Shown in pieces: positions 19,720 through 32,000 of a stretch of DNA of 64,000 bases (position 1 is the stretch's first letter; each line of letters opens with the position of its first letter). A program made the translations under genes and the position numbers. Source of the DNA: Mantamonas sphyraenae (Eukaryota > CRuMs > Mantamonadidae); NCBI GenBank assembly GCA_026936335.1, contig JAPMXV010000044.1, forward strand, positions 496,001 to 560,000, given 5' to 3'. A model generated the notes under the pieces. It was given only the letters and a program-made list of their open reading frames with translations. It was not told the origin of the DNA and did no database searches.

Positions 19720-22700
19720 TCACCCAAACGTCGTCGATGCACCCACCACACTCAATGTACCGCGTCTTCCGCGTCGCCCGGCCCCCACCACACTTCCTGG
19801 GCTCATGTTTCCGACGCTGCCCACCGTCTGCGTGCCCACACTAGTCTTGTCTTTGCCCAACGAGCTTTGCTGCGCTTCCAGCGCATATACCATCTCCCGC
19901 TGAGCCTGCACCTCTTCCTCCAACTCTGCCATACGGTCGCGTACACGCGCCATCTCGCCCACGTGTTCAACCTCCAGCCGCTTCCGCTCTTCCACCAACG
20001 CTTGTTCCGCCACCATCGCCCGCTCTTCAAGAGCACGTACCTTGGCCGCTGCTGCTTCCAAATGCCCCTGCTGTCTCGTGATCCGTTCGTTCAGCATGTC
20101 GATCTTTTTCACCGCCTGCGCGTTCCGAGATCGTAGATGCTCTGCTTGCCAACTGCTTGCACGCATCTCTCCAGACGCCCCTTCCCCTTCCGGGGTGCTC
20201 ACTCCACCCTCACTGCTTCCCGCCCCTTCTTTGTCCTCAGATCCCAGCCCGGCTTTTTGGCTCATTGCCAGCAGCTTGTCCGACGCGCTGTTGCTTTCCA
20301 CGCTCAGGATCTTGGTTTTGATCTCGGGGAATGTGCGCAGCGCCAAACTGCTCGGCAGTAACTCGATCAACCTCTCAGGCGTGTCGATGCCCTTCAAAAG
20401 CGCCTGGCCACAATCCCTCCACGCTGGGTTTCCCAGTTCCCAAAGATTGTGCTTGATTTCCTGCCATGCAGATCCACTCACAAGGATCTGCCCACCGTGC
20501 GCCAAGCCAGATACACGCGCACTCTTGTTTACCATCTTGCCAAAGTAGTCCATGCGATTCGTCAGCGGATCGCGTCGACACTGCGGGTCACCGCTGTGGA
20601 TACCCATGCGCACGCGCAGGCCACGGAAAAGAAGCACTCGCGACGTGCCCTCCTCTTGGTACTGCACACACGAGTTTGGGTGCTCGTACAGCTCATCCGG
20701 CCAGTTGCAAACCAGCAGCGCTTCCTGCACTCCCAGGCAAAATCGTGCCGCTGCCATCGGATTGTGGAACGCCACCATGAACGCGTCTCCTTCCGTCTTC
20801 ACCTCGTACCCGTTTTCCATTTCAATTCGCTCTCGAAACAGGCTGTTGTGCATGTTCAGCGACTTGCTCATGATCTCTGGGAACCGCTCCCACTGCGTCG
20901 TCGACCCTTCGATGTCCGTAAACACAAGCGTCACGTTGCCCTCGGGTGCCCCTTCTGCGTTGCTCGCCTTGATTTTCTTCACCCGCGCCAGCACTTCCTT
21001 CCACCTCGTGCTCTGCATCGAGCTTGGCACACGCTCCGTTGCAGACGACGAGCTTTTGCGCATCTCCGCCGCCTTCATCATCTGCTTGCGATTCATCACC
21101 GACCCACGCCTCATGCGCTGCTGGCTTTCTTCAAGGTTGCGCCCGTCGTCCCCACCCAGCATCAAGCCCATTCGCCTTTGATTTCCCAACAAGTGGGTTG
21201 CGATCGAGCCCGTTCGTGACCGCCCCACACTCCGCTTTCCCATGGCTGCCAGCACAACGTCTCCCATGCCTGCCGATCCCTCTGCCCTTTGGATCCAATC
21301 ACCACCACCTGCAGGGCTGATGCTCCCACGCAGCATCGGCGATCGCGACCCTGTGCTCAACCGCGCCTCTTGTCTCTCTTCCACATCGGCCGGCTGTAGG
21401 AGTTTCACACGCTCTTTCGCCATTGCCAGCACTTCACCCACCCTGTTCCATCTACCCTCGGCCCCACCATCCGAGCCCGCCACGGATCCGGTCTCTGTGG
21501 GCATTGGCGTTGCGCTACTGCTGGCTCCAGGAGTCAGCTCTTCGATTTGCTCCAGCATCCGATACACCTGCATCACCTCATCGCTGCGCTTCCGCTCTAT
21601 CGAGCTGCTCCGATTGATTTGGATCGATATCTCGCTGTTGCCCAACTCCTCATCGTCCAAAGAGACGTCTTCCCCAAGCCCCATAGGCCCCAGCTGCTCC
21701 ATAGGGCTCGGGTCTGACGCAAAGGCAACACGCTCTTCCACGAACCGGTTCATCCCAACCCTACTAGCTTCGATTTCTTCGCTCGTACGCCGGATCTGTC
21801 GTGTCAACGCCTCTTGGCCTCCCTGGCGTTCGCTAAACCGTGCCAGGTACTTGACTCGTTCGTTGAGTTTGTCCAGTTCCATATTGAAGTGCTCTTGCAC
21901 CTCCAGCGCCCATGCTTCGTTCACTGAGCTCCGTCTGCTCCGGGGATCGTCGCCGCTATTGATACCGCTCTCCCCGTGCGTCTCGTTCTCCGTCTGTGTT
22001 TCTGCCTCGGCCGTCTCCACTTTGGCTCGTGGGTCACTTCGCTGCGACCCCGATGCGCTCGACGACGACCAATTCGATGATGAGGCTGCAGAGGACGACG
22101 ATGACCCTTCCCAGCGCACGCTCTCCTGGCCATCGTCCCCCATGATCTTCTCGTCCTGCTCCAGACCCGAATACGTGGCCACATACGTTTGCACACCGAT
22201 TTCCCCAGTTTCCTTTCGATCATCGTCTGCAAAGTCGGTTTGCACCCCGATGTCAAACGTGGTGTACTTCAGCGCCATCATGCCCTCGATTTCATACTCC
22301 TGACGCAACTCGTAGATTTCCTTCTCCGCAGAGCGTAGCCATCGCCGCAGGTGCTGTTTCAAGTCCAGATGGCTGCTATAAAACAACGACAGCAGTTCAC
22401 CCAGCTGTACATACTGCTCGTCCGGCAGGTTGCTCAAATGGTACTCGAAATCTGTTCCCAAGTCGTCCGCTCCCCGCTTCTGGTGCACCATGTGGATGCC
22501 TCCCGAGTCGGATGTATGCCCACTGCGGGCACTGAAAAGCCTCCCTGTCCCGGTGCTCCTGCTCGTCCGTGCAGTTCCTCCCTGTGACCGTGCACTCTCA
22601 GCGCCCGCTGCCGACCCGTGGCCACTTTTGCTCGCAAACAGCCTCAGGCGCTCCATGTGCGCATCGCCACTCCCCTCTCGATTGCTCATAGGTCCCGCGA

Positions 22701-23865
22701 CTCCGCTATCCAATTGGCCCAACGTCAGGTTGGGCCCGACTCCTTCTCCCCCTCGCAGCCGAGGGTCCCCATCCCCACCACTCCCTTCCCCCCTGGTGCC
22801 ATCGCCTTTGTTTTCCTGTCCCAACATATCTTGCAACGAGTCGACCATCTCCTGTGACGCCTTGAAGGCGTGGCGAAACAACCCGGCTGCGTCTGAACGT
22901 TGCTCAAGTTCCGCCAGAATCGAGGCCATGTCTGCGTCCACCAAGTCTCGCTTGAACTCGAACCTATCCTCTTGCTCATCCACATGTTCATCGTTGTACG
23001 TCAGGTACGGAAACGACTCGTCGAGCACCTCGGCCACGCTGAACCGATCGCCGTCGAGAATGAACACCACCAACCGAAACAACTGCGTGAGATCATGGTA
23101 GATGTGAAGCATGAGCTGGCCTCGCTCTGCACATTGAGTCCAAACTTGTCGCGCCAGTTCGTGATACGTCCAGCTAAGCACTCGCTGGGCTTCGCAGATG
23201 AAGTCAAAGACGTCTGCGCTACGTTTCGCGCGCAAACGCATTAGCTTCTCGCTCCAAGCGCGCAGGAACACGGCCTGCTTGCGTGTGAACGGTTTGCTGA
23301 CGGGGAATTGCCTCCTACGCCACACCCTGCGGTCCTCCACGTGCAGGGTGTCTTCGTCTGCGCGGGCCTCCATTTCCGGCAGTTCGAGCTGTGCCTCCTC
23401 CTCCTTGTCCATGGTGGACCACGCCATGGAGCCTTCTTCGGCCATTTGCACATTGACACTCTGGTAGGACTTGGGCACGATGCTTTCGGGTACCAGGGGC
23501 AAGAACTCGGCTTGCCCCTCGGACGAGCGCAACGGCGCGTTCTGCACCAGAAACTCCTCGTCCACGGCCTTGGCCAACGAACGCACCCCCGAGTACACTT
23601 GTTTTCTCTCGCTGTTAGTGATTCCACCTGTGTGTGCTGTATTGTGCGCGCCGTACGTCGCTCTCTTGCTTGCTTTTGAACGCGTTGGTCTTCCGCGTAA
23701 CACCTTGAGCTTGCCCTTGCCCTTGCCCTGGCCCTGGCCCTTGCTCCGAGCATGTTTTTGCTCAATAGCTTCGATTTGGCTGACCAACTCGTCAAAGTCC
23801 ATCGGAGGCGGAACGGGAGGTCGAGGGGGGGCGGTTTGGCCGAGGCTGCGCATGTGCGCGTGCAC
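19720..23865 (-). CDS. Soluble class III adenylyl cyclase with coiled-coil C-terminus
   Basis: A single exon encodes 1,381 residues from MHAHMRSLGQ; a second Met at MDFDELVSQIE is an alternative start. The catalytic domain (about 975-1175) is complete. VTLVFTDIEGST carries the first metal Asp; YEVKTEGDAFM carries the purine-contacting Lys and second Asp; MDYFGKMVNKSARV carries the adenine-specifying Asp and the Asn/Arg transition-state pair. The Lys/Asp pair predicts ATP rather than GTP as substrate, so the product should be cAMP. The domain is closest in style to the kinetoplastid receptor-type and fungal cyclases, but there is no signal peptide or membrane helix, so the enzyme should be cytosolic or scaffolded. 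The N-terminal half is helical and Ser-rich. Four GVQT/TQT motifs (GVQTDF, GVQTYV, ETQTEN, GTQTVG) resemble LC8 dynein light-chain sites. A long coiled coil at about 1252-1335 could dimerise the enzyme. It lies 108 bp downstream of seipin on the same strand. Confidence 0.88.
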   Translation of the reverse strand: MHAHMRSLGQTAPPRPPVPPPMDFDELVSQIEAIEQKHARSKGQGQGKGKGKLKVLRGRPTRSKASKRATYGAHNTAHTGGITNSERKQVYSGVRSLAKAVDEEFLVQNAPLRSSEGQAEFLPLVPESIVPKSYQSVNVQMAEEGSMAWSTMDKEEEAQLELPEMEARADEDTLHVEDRRVWRRRQFPVSKPFTRKQAVFLRAWSEKLMRLRAKRSADVFDFICEAQRVLSWTYHELARQVWTQCAERGQLMLHIYHDLTQLFRLVVFILDGDRFSVAEVLDESFPYLTYNDEHVDEQEDRFEFKRDLVDADMASILAELEQRSDAAGLFRHAFKASQEMVDSLQDMLGQENKGDGTRGEGSGGDGDPRLRGGEGVGPNLTLGQLDSGVAGPMSNREGSGDAHMERLRLFASKSGHGSAAGAESARSQGGTARTSRSTGTGRLFSARSGHTSDSGGIHMVHQKRGADDLGTDFEYHLSNLPDEQYVQLGELLSLFYSSHLDLKQHLRRWLRSAEKEIYELRQEYEIEGMMALKYTTFDIGVQTDFADDDRKETGEIGVQTYVATYSGLEQDEKIMGDDGQESVRWEGSSSSSAASSSNWSSSSASGSQRSDPRAKVETAEAETQTENETHGESGINSGDDPRSRRSSVNEAWALEVQEHFNMELDKLNERVKYLARFSERQGGQEALTRQIRRTSEEIEASRVGMNRFVEERVAFASDPSPMEQLGPMGLGEDVSLDDEELGNSEISIQINRSSSIERKRSDEVMQVYRMLEQIEELTPGASSSATPMPTETGSVAGSDGGAEGRWNRVGEVLAMAKERVKLLQPADVEERQEARLSTGSRSPMLRGSISPAGGGDWIQRAEGSAGMGDVVLAAMGKRSVGRSRTGSIATHLLGNQRRMGLMLGGDDGRNLEESQQRMRRGSVMNRKQMMKAAEMRKSSSSATERVPSSMQSTRWKEVLARVKKIKASNAEGAPEGNVTLVFTDIEGSTTQWERFPEIMSKSLNMHNSLFRERIEMENGYEVKTEGDAFMVAFHNPMAAARFCLGVQEALLVCNWPDELYEHPNSCVQYQEEGTSRVLLFRGLRVRMGIHSGDPQCRRDPLTNRMDYFGKMVNKSARVSGLAHGGQILVSGSAWQEIKHNLWELGNPAWRDCGQALLKGIDTPERLIELLPSSLALRTFPEIKTKILSVESNSASDKLLAMSQKAGLGSEDKEGAGSSEGGVSTPEGEGASGEMRASSWQAEHLRSRNAQAVKKIDMLNERITRQQGHLEAAAAKVRALEERAMVAEQALVEERKRLEVEHVGEMARVRDRMAELEEEVQAQREMVYALEAQQSSLGKDKTSVGTQTVGSVGNMSPGSVVGAGRRGRRGTLSVVGASTTFG

Positions 23866-23973
23866 GGTGCTTCAGGATGTTCTGCCCCACGGCATGCCAC
23901 ACACAGCGATCCTTGGTTGCTGAATGTGCATTGTGAACGTTTTCGCAACACATCCACTTCGCAGACCTGAACT

Positions 23974-25913
23974 TCATTCTTTGTCGGTCGAGGCAAACGA
24001 TCCGTCGTCGTCGTCTCCGTCTCCCATTGCATCATCTGAGGGGTCTCGACGACTACCAAACGCCTTGCGAGGGGTGCTGGCCACCATATTGTGCTTCCGG
24101 TTGCGGAGGATGGCCGGCGGGGGGGTGGCGATATTTTCGATCCACGATTCGGTGTCCCATCGTCGCATGCCCACCCGTCCCGGCGCTTCCCGCTCATCCA
24201 TACGCTCATCCAGCCCAGCCAGCAGCCCTGGTGTGAGAGATACGGGCGATCGGTGCGACCTGGCCAGGTCATCGTTTTCGCTGCCGGTGGACGAATATTC
24301 CTCTTCCAACTCGTCGCCACTTTCGTCACTCCACGAGTCTCGGGATGTGGCACTATGATGCGAGTGTGTCTGTGAGGTTGCTCCGTCGTCTGACGCGTAA
24401 CTCAAGTCGGCCAGCGGACGCATTGCTTGCACGTACTCGTCAGCGTCGATGGTGACGCGTGAATTGGACATGTTACCTTGTGAAGATGAGCTTTTCCATG
24501 ACTTGAGGGCTCCAAACACCTCGTCATTCGTTAGGATGCGGTCTGTCGGCGTGGAGCGGGTAGCTTGGGCTCGCGATCCGCGCGGCGTCCCCGTTCCGTA
24601 GAATCCTGTGCGCGGACGCGCCGTTGGTTGTGTACTTGGTAAGTCAGGTCGTGTGGGTGTGGATGATGACGATGACGAGGAGGAGGAGGAGGAGGAGGAT
24701 GAGGTGGTGGTGGTGGGGGCGGAGGATCCAAATGGGGCCAAGCGAGTTGCTGGCGGGCGGTAGGCACGGCCAGGCTCTTGAGGACGCACGCCAGGCGCAT
24801 GGTTGGGTGCCTGAGCGCGTTCGGGTTGTGCCCGGAAGCCATACGCGCGGAAAGGTCGGGGATCTTCCCGAGCGTCCTGGGCAAACCACAGGCGGACAAG
24901 GCCCAACAGAATCAGCAGAGACATTAGTGAGGCCATGGCATAGGTTCCAAGCACAAAACCAGACACTTTCCAGTGGTATGCGAGGTATGAGAGTCCACGC
25001 AACTGGGCGTGGAAGCGAAGCGACGCAGAGTACACGTGAAGCGAGGGCTTGCTAAGCATAACTGTGGCACGAACAAAGTTCATGTCACGAACATCAACAA
25101 AATCTTCGATCATGGGCACCGTGAGAGCGTGCTGCTCGTGCCACCAGCCCAGAAACACAAGCGGCGCAAAGAACACCGTACGCATGAGCTGCTGCAAGCT
25201 TGAGCGGTACTCCAGAAACGCGGGCCTGCTCGTGTTGAACATCACCTCGCCGTTGAGTGTCTGCAGCACCAGGTTAATCATAAATATGCCTGTTGGGGAC
25301 GCGTGTCAGTTCCAAAAAATCCGTCCGCACGCTGGGCAGCACGTAGCGGCGACATGCACCGCATGGTGGTCGAGCCTTGCACGCCATCGCACTGTTCATA
25401 GCTGGGCATCTGCGCTGGATTGCCACCTCCATGACCTCTTTGTGCTCTCACCTTGGTCGCGGTTGTGCTGGGAATCCGGCAGACGCAGAAAGACGGACAC
25501 GTCATAGCCTTGACCCTGGGCTAGGACACGTGGCCGCAACGGCTGGCAATCCTGACGGTAGGCCTCTTCAAAGCGGCACGGGGGAAACGACGCCGTAGCG
25601 ACCGGCCTGCGCGTTTCTCTGTGAAGCAATCGCGTGTGAGCAATGTGGGAGACAATGAGAGGCGGGAAAATGCCAGGGCGGGCCGGCACACCTACTGCGG
25701 GTCGAAATCAAAGTACAGAGGCTTCTCGTGCAGCATGGCAGGCATCATAAGGTTGTACAGGATGACGTAGAGGAACATGGAGGCCACCCAGGCCATCGCC
25801 GAGAGTCCAATGAAGAGCACAGCACGCTGCACCCAGCGGTTGCTGGCGACTGCATAAAGCCAGGTGGCTACAAGGGCCGCCACATTGGCCAGTTGTTGCT
25901 GAGCCTGATGCAT
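23974..25913 (-). CDS. BSCL2: Seipin, lipid-droplet assembly protein, with long cytosolic tail
   Basis: Exons 25913-25696, 25618-25452 and 25289-23974 join in phase (introns GTAGGT..CAG and GTGAGA..CAG) to give 566 residues. Topology is that of seipin: TM1 at about 31-55, ER-lumenal beta-sandwich domain at about 57-235, TM2 at about 237-262. Diagnostic segments are YFDFDPQ after TM1, FPPCRFEEAY, GYDVSVFLRLPDSQHNRDQG and the lumenal helix-strand block SLHVYSASLRFHAQLRGLSY leading into TM2. Seipin forms ER-membrane rings that nucleate lipid droplets and gather triacylglycerol. The tail after TM2 (about 300 residues) is unusually long, Ser/Pro-rich, and contains a run of about 13 Ser coded by an AGG/TCC-type microsatellite near 24677-24704. 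It ends acidic (DGDDDDGSFASTDKE). The tail is probably disordered, and its role is unknown. The gene is divergent from the giant adhesin gene across 162 bp. Confidence 0.9.
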
Positions 25914-26075
25914 GGGACGCTCGCAGCTTCTCGGGGCTTCGCTTGGGCCGTTGTTGGTTGCCTTGGAGGAGCAAACACAAACTTTTCAAACACTTCTCAA
26001 GCCGGCAATCTTCTGTCCGACTTTCAAACGCACTTGGAACCGAGAATCAGACACATCGCCCTACACAGAACAACC
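25914..26075. promoter_or_regulatory. Divergent promoter region between seipin and the giant surface-protein gene
   Basis: These 162 bp separate two divergent start codons and must hold both promoters. I see no TATA box or obvious repeats. Confidence 0.4.
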
Positions 26076-29000
26076 ATGCTACGTGCACGTGTTCCGGGCG
26101 TCTACGCTTTGATTCTTCTCTGCGTTTGCACATTTCTCAGTTCGCCAGCCTCTGCGGCCATCGCAGACTGCCAGGGTAAGCATTGGTGCACTTTGCCTCA
26201 CTCGCTGTTTGCCACGCTCTCCTCTCCACCTCTCTCCGTGGCCATCACGCCACTGCGCTGCCCTCTGAGCCCCCCAGTTTGCCTCCCACCCAGTTTTCCT
26301 TTGGAGCCTGGACCTTTTCCGCATCGGGTGAGTTCCAGCCCGCGTGTTTATCCGGCCCCTCACACCCTGTCTCCACAGCTGGCCAAACCAGTTTCACATT
26401 CACAGGCAGTGCTTGGATGTGCAGTGAAGATGTCAACACTGCCGGCTCGGCCGTCTCCCAGTGGAACGACGTCACGGGCCGTGGAAACGACGCTTCTGCG
26501 AGCGGCAACGCGCGTCCCACCCTTGAGAACAACATCGAGTACAACGAGCGCTTCCGTGACGGCATCAAGTTTGACGGTGTCAACGACTGCTTTGAAATCA
26601 CCAAAGATCCCAACGACGACTTTAACGACGATTTCAACCCATACACAGCAAAGACGGTGGTCATTGCCTTCAAGACGGGCGGCGACCCGGCGGCCCGCCA
26701 GGTTCTTTTTGAACAGGGCGGCGGTACGCGAGGCTTCATCGTCTATATCCTTGCTAACCGTCTTTGGGTCTCTGCGTACAACCTCGACAACGCCCAAGTG
26801 TACTGGGGCGTCAGCTATGTCCAGGACGACCTGTACGCAAACCAGACGAAATACTTTGGCCTGTACCCAAATCAGTACAACCACCTCACCGTGTGGTACA
26901 AGGCCCAAGGCGCCGACGCAGGCCTCGAGCTCTATGTCAACGGCGTCTTCATGGGCAAGAACACAAATGTGGAGCGCCTTTGGACTCACTCTGGCGACGT
27001 CCGCCTTGGATGCTCCGACACAGGCATGCGCTACCACGACGGTAACGGCCACAATGGCTACTTCGGGGGGCATCTCGCAGAGTTTATGTACTGGAACAAC
27101 GTCGCTCTGGACAACACCACCTCGCTCCCTTACGTCTGGACCTTCCTCGACCAGAAATACGGGCCTCACAATTACACCGATGCAGACCGTCAGTTAGCCG
27201 CCCGTTTTTTTTTTCCACGACTCCGGACGCCCTTTCCCCACATCCCCGCACTCCCCGCGTTCTCCTCCTGCCCTGAGTCCAACGAACTGCACCGTGCACT
27301 CTGCGCATGCCATCCTGCCCTCGCTGCTGCTGGATGCACCGGCCAGCGTCACCGTATGAGGCATACCTCAGGTTGGCCTGCGCGGCCGCCGTTTCAGCGT
27401 TTTGGCACCTCGGCTGACACGCACCGCAAAACCACCTCCCGGGTCCCTTCTGCACTCTTCACACAGGTTGCCCCGGGTTCCCCGTAAACCCATGTAGCGG
27501 CCCCACGCACGGCACGTGCTTGCAAAACGCAAACGGCACGCGATACTGCCAGTGCGAGGCAGAATGGATCGGAACCGCCTGCGAGCTTTACAACGGCGAG
27601 CGCAACTTTTGCTACGAAGTCCTGTGGGACCTGGCCAACCCCAACGGGCCCCGCCAGCGCAATTTCAAACCCGTCACTCACTTTCCGGCCGGCCATCCCG
27701 CCGTGTCCAACTGTGGGGGCATTCCGCCCGACGTCAACGGCAACTTCCGCATCCCCAGCACAGGCTTCCACCCCGACGGCTGTGTGCCCAACACTCCCGG
27801 CGCAGCCATCTTTTATTCCTACGACTACCCGGCCTCGTTTTCCGAAAACACAGGCCTCGCCACCGCAGAGTATGCCAACCTCATCATCACCGTGGACGAA
27901 ACTTACAACAGCTCCGTGTTGTGGATCCTCGACAAGAACGGCAATTCCGACGGTGGCCGCGTCGAGGTCTTTCTGGACTCCAAGGTCGTCGGTGGAACCG
28001 GTGTCCAGGTGCTCACCAAAGATGACCCGGCCGCAGACAACACCGTTTCCTGCGTCGGTGCAGGCAACGATTGCTACTTCTGGAACACAAACACGGGTGT
28101 CGGTGACTTTTACTTCCGTTGGGCATCCTGCTGTTCCGATGGTGTTGCTCTTGGCACCATGCCGCGCGAAGTCGACATGAACTACCGCATGAACGTCATT
28201 GCGGGCCTCACCAACTTCCGCATGGCCGAGTTTGACGAGTCCTCCGGTCAGGTGACCTTCTTTGACATCCCGCTCAGCGAGGCTGCAAAGGGCATCCGCA
28301 TCAAGGACCGCACTTGCGAAGCGCAAACCAGCGCCTATTGCGGTCAGTACAAATTCTGCGGCGACTGCACGGCCGACCCGCTGTGTGGTTGGTGCAACGA
28401 AGACCTGCGTTGCCTTGGCAAGGACTTTGCCTCCCTTTGCGTCGGCTCCAAGTTTCCTGTGCCCTTCAGCCTTGAGTGCTGCGGTCAGTGCAGCGACCTG
28501 TGCAACTGTGGCGATTGTGTCGCACGCGAGGGATGTGGCTGGTGCCACGACACGGGCAAATGTCTGTCCGGCTCTCAAGACAAGCCCTGCACAAACTGCA
28601 CCTACTTTGCCACGGACAACTGCGAGACCTGCGGCGGCCCGCTCGACGAGAACCAGCAGCCCGTCGCCTTTGTCGGCGTCAACAACCTCAAGCACATCAG
28701 CTACTGTTCCAACAACGGCACCTGTGACTTTGCTGGCACTCGTAAGTGCACATGCATCCCCACCAAGTGGGGCGACGGTTGCCAGAACGAGTGCAAGGCC
28801 CAGGTCGACGTTGGCGGAGGCGTCATCAAGCCCTGCTCGGGCCACGGTTCCTGCGTCCAGGACGACGGCTCCTGTCGCTGCGACTGTGGCTGGATTGGTG
28901 ACACGTGCAACGTCACTGCTCCGGCCCCGTGTGGTTTGGACACAAACAACGACTGCGTCACAGGCCTCACCGACGGCTCCTGCAACATCACGTGCGGCAA

Positions 29001-32000
29001 GTGCCCTGGCGGAGGTGTCAACTGCCAGCCCACAGGCTACCTCGCCTACAACGGCACCAGCAACAGCACAGAGTGCCGCTGCGTCGAGGGCTGGCGTGGT
29101 CCGTACTGCAACATTTCGTGCCCGGGCATTGACCCGCTCACGGGCGCCGGCACAGCCTGCAACGGCAACGGCACATGCAACGCACTCGGACAGTGCGAGT
29201 GCACACAGTGTTATGAGAACGCAGCAGGGCCCTACAGCACCTGCGTGGAGAAAGGCTGTCCCGCCGGTTGCCCGTCCTCGCAACTGGGTCAGTGCCATTG
29301 CGGCACCTGCTCGTGCCCAGGCCAGTGGAGCGGAGACGATTGTACAACATGTCTCTGTCAGAACGGCGCCATTTGCCACAGCATTCACGGTGAATGCGAA
29401 GACCCGTCCAACGGCAACCCGTGTCTGCCAGGGTTTGCTGGCCTCAAGTGCGAGTACAACTGCTCCCGCGACGGCTTTTGCAACGGCCACGGTGAGTGCA
29501 ACCCAGAGAGTCTGTCTTGCACGTGTGACGAAGGCTGGGTCGGCCCCATCACAAGCCAGTGCAGCCTGGCGTGCAACGCAACCGTAAACTGCAGCGGCAA
29601 CGGCCAGTGCCTGGAGGACGCCTCTTGCTTCTGCAACTTTGGATTCGTCGGCAAGCGCTGCGAGACTCAGTGTGTCAAGGACATCGACGACTGCAACTGC
29701 TACCCGCAGCTCAGCAACGTCTACGTGAGCACCAGCGAGGACGTCGTCACGCCCCTTGTTGTGGACATCACCTCGGCCGCCTTTGACGCAGACTCGGCTA
29801 TCAATTGGTTGGCCTTCGACCTCACCTCTTTGCCCGCCAACGGCACGGTCACGTTTATCGACCGCCCGTCCGGTCGCTTCGGATACCAGCCCAACCCGAA
29901 CTACTTTGGCAACGACACGGTGGGCATCAAGATTTGCGATGTCGAGGGCTTGTGTGCGTCGGCAACCGTTCAGATCCTCGTCGAGTCTGTGAACGATCCT
30001 CCCGTCGCCCTCATCGAGTCCTTTGAGGCCGAGGCTGATGTGTGGAGCTACAGCAAGATGAACGCAACCGACATCGAGGGCGACTCGCTGACGTACTACA
30101 TTCAAACTCCGCCCGCCCTCGGTGTGGTGGAGATCCTCAACAACAAGACTGGCGAGTTTCGGTACAAGCCCTACCCGCTGGTGAACGGCACCGACTCGTT
30201 TACGTTTTACGTCATTGACGACGGCGTGCCGCCCGAGCGATCAAACAACGGCAGCGTGTTCACTCTCATCAACGTGGTCAACCAGGGCCCCACCGCTCAG
30301 AACATGTCTTTTGTGACTGCAGAGGACACCCCTTTGCTCGGTGCCCTGCTTGCCTCGGACCCAGAGTCGCATCCGCTCTTCTTTGAAATCGTCAGCCAGG
30401 GCTCGCTGGGCACGGTCAGCATCCTCAACGTGGCCAACGGCGCCTTCCAGTACGCACCGGACGCCAACGCGTTTGGCACGGATGTGTTTGCCTACCGCGT
30501 GCGCGATGTCTTTTCCGCGTACAGCAACGTCAGCTACGTCACCATGACCATCACGCCCGTCAACGACCTGCCCGTTGTGCTTGGCAACAGCACGTTTGTC
30601 ACGCGTGAGGACACAGAGTACATGGGTGTGCTTAACGCCACGGACGTGGAGACTCCCTTGGCCCTGCAGTTCAACGTGACCAAGCAGGGTGTGCTTGGCA
30701 CGGTGCAGTTCCTGAACAGCACAGGCGGCCTCTACCGCTACACTCCCTTCCTCAACGTGCACGGCGTCGACCGCTTCGAGTTTGAAGTCATCGACCCGGC
30801 CTCCGGGCGCTCGGTCGAGCACGCCTTTGTCAACGTGACCATCCTGGCCGTAAACGACGCCCCCGTGCTGACCACGGCCGTCGCGTCTTTGTCTGCCGTC
30901 AGTGAGGACGCAGACCTGACCCTTGCCGCCGTCAGCGTGAGCGACGTGGACGTCGACGCGCAGGACCTTCGTGTAAACGTCAGCGCAGGCGTCCTGGGCA
31001 ACGTGTGGCTTTCCAGCACCGCCGGCGTGACGCTGTCTGTGGGCAGTGGATCCAACGACCGTGAAACCGTCTTCCAAGGCAACCTGACGTCTGTCAACGC
31101 AGCCTTGGCTCAGATTGTGTTTCGCGCACCGCTGCACGCTTCCGGCAGCACGGAGGTGTGCGTACAGGTGGAAGACCTCGGCCATTCGGGCTTGATGCCG
31201 CTCAGCGCGACGTCCGCCTCGCTGTCAGACGTCGTGTGCACCACCATCACCGTGGGCGCGGTCAACGACGGCCCCAGCGTCACCATGGGCAACGCCACCG
31301 CCGCTGTTTCTGAGGACACTCAATTGACCATTAGCGGCATGAGTGTGTCGGACATCGACGTCGACGTGAACACGCTGCGTGTGAACCTCACCGTGAGCCA
31401 GGGATCGCTGTGGCTGGCTGCAGGCACTGCCGGCCTCACCTTTACCACGGGTGACGGAATCGACGACGCGTTCATGGCTTTCAGCGGCAGCAGGACACAG
31501 GTCAACGCGGCGCTGAGCAAGGTGGTGTACCAGGGCGCGTTGCATTACTTTGGCAACGACACACTGGTGCTCGGAGTCGACGACGCAGGCAACGTGGGCA
31601 CTGGCGGCGTGCTGAGCGCATCGGGCAGCCTTGAGCTCACGGTGGACAGTGTGAACGATGCCCCCGTGCTCAGCCCCATCAGCGCACAAACGGTGAACGA
31701 GGACACAGACTTGACGATCGGCGGCCTCAGCGCAAGCGATGTTGACGTGGCTGCCGCAAACTTGAGCTTGAGCCTGTCTGTGGACGTGGGTACGCTGTAC
31801 GTCGCTGGAACTTCTGCCGTGTCGCCCATCGTTGGCAGCTTGACTGCCATCAATGCAGCGCTGGCAAGCGTGGTGTATCGTGCGCCCGTGCAGTTCAACG
31901 GTGTGGACACCCTTCGCTTGGTCGTGTCCGACTTGGGCAACGCGGGCTTCGGCGGAGTGCTCACCGACGCGGCCAACGTCTCCATCGTGGTGTACAGCAT

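Noticed and set aside
21039-21320. Small plus-strand frames over the adenylyl cyclase gene
   Set aside because: They lie antisense to a long conserved coding region, with no domains or start context.
26294-26327. A possible extra mini-exon in the first intron of the giant gene (CCCAG start, GTGAGT end)
   Set aside because: Neither acceptor choice keeps the frame into the LamG-like exon, while direct splicing from 26175 to 26379 does. It could be used in a rare form, but RNA is needed.
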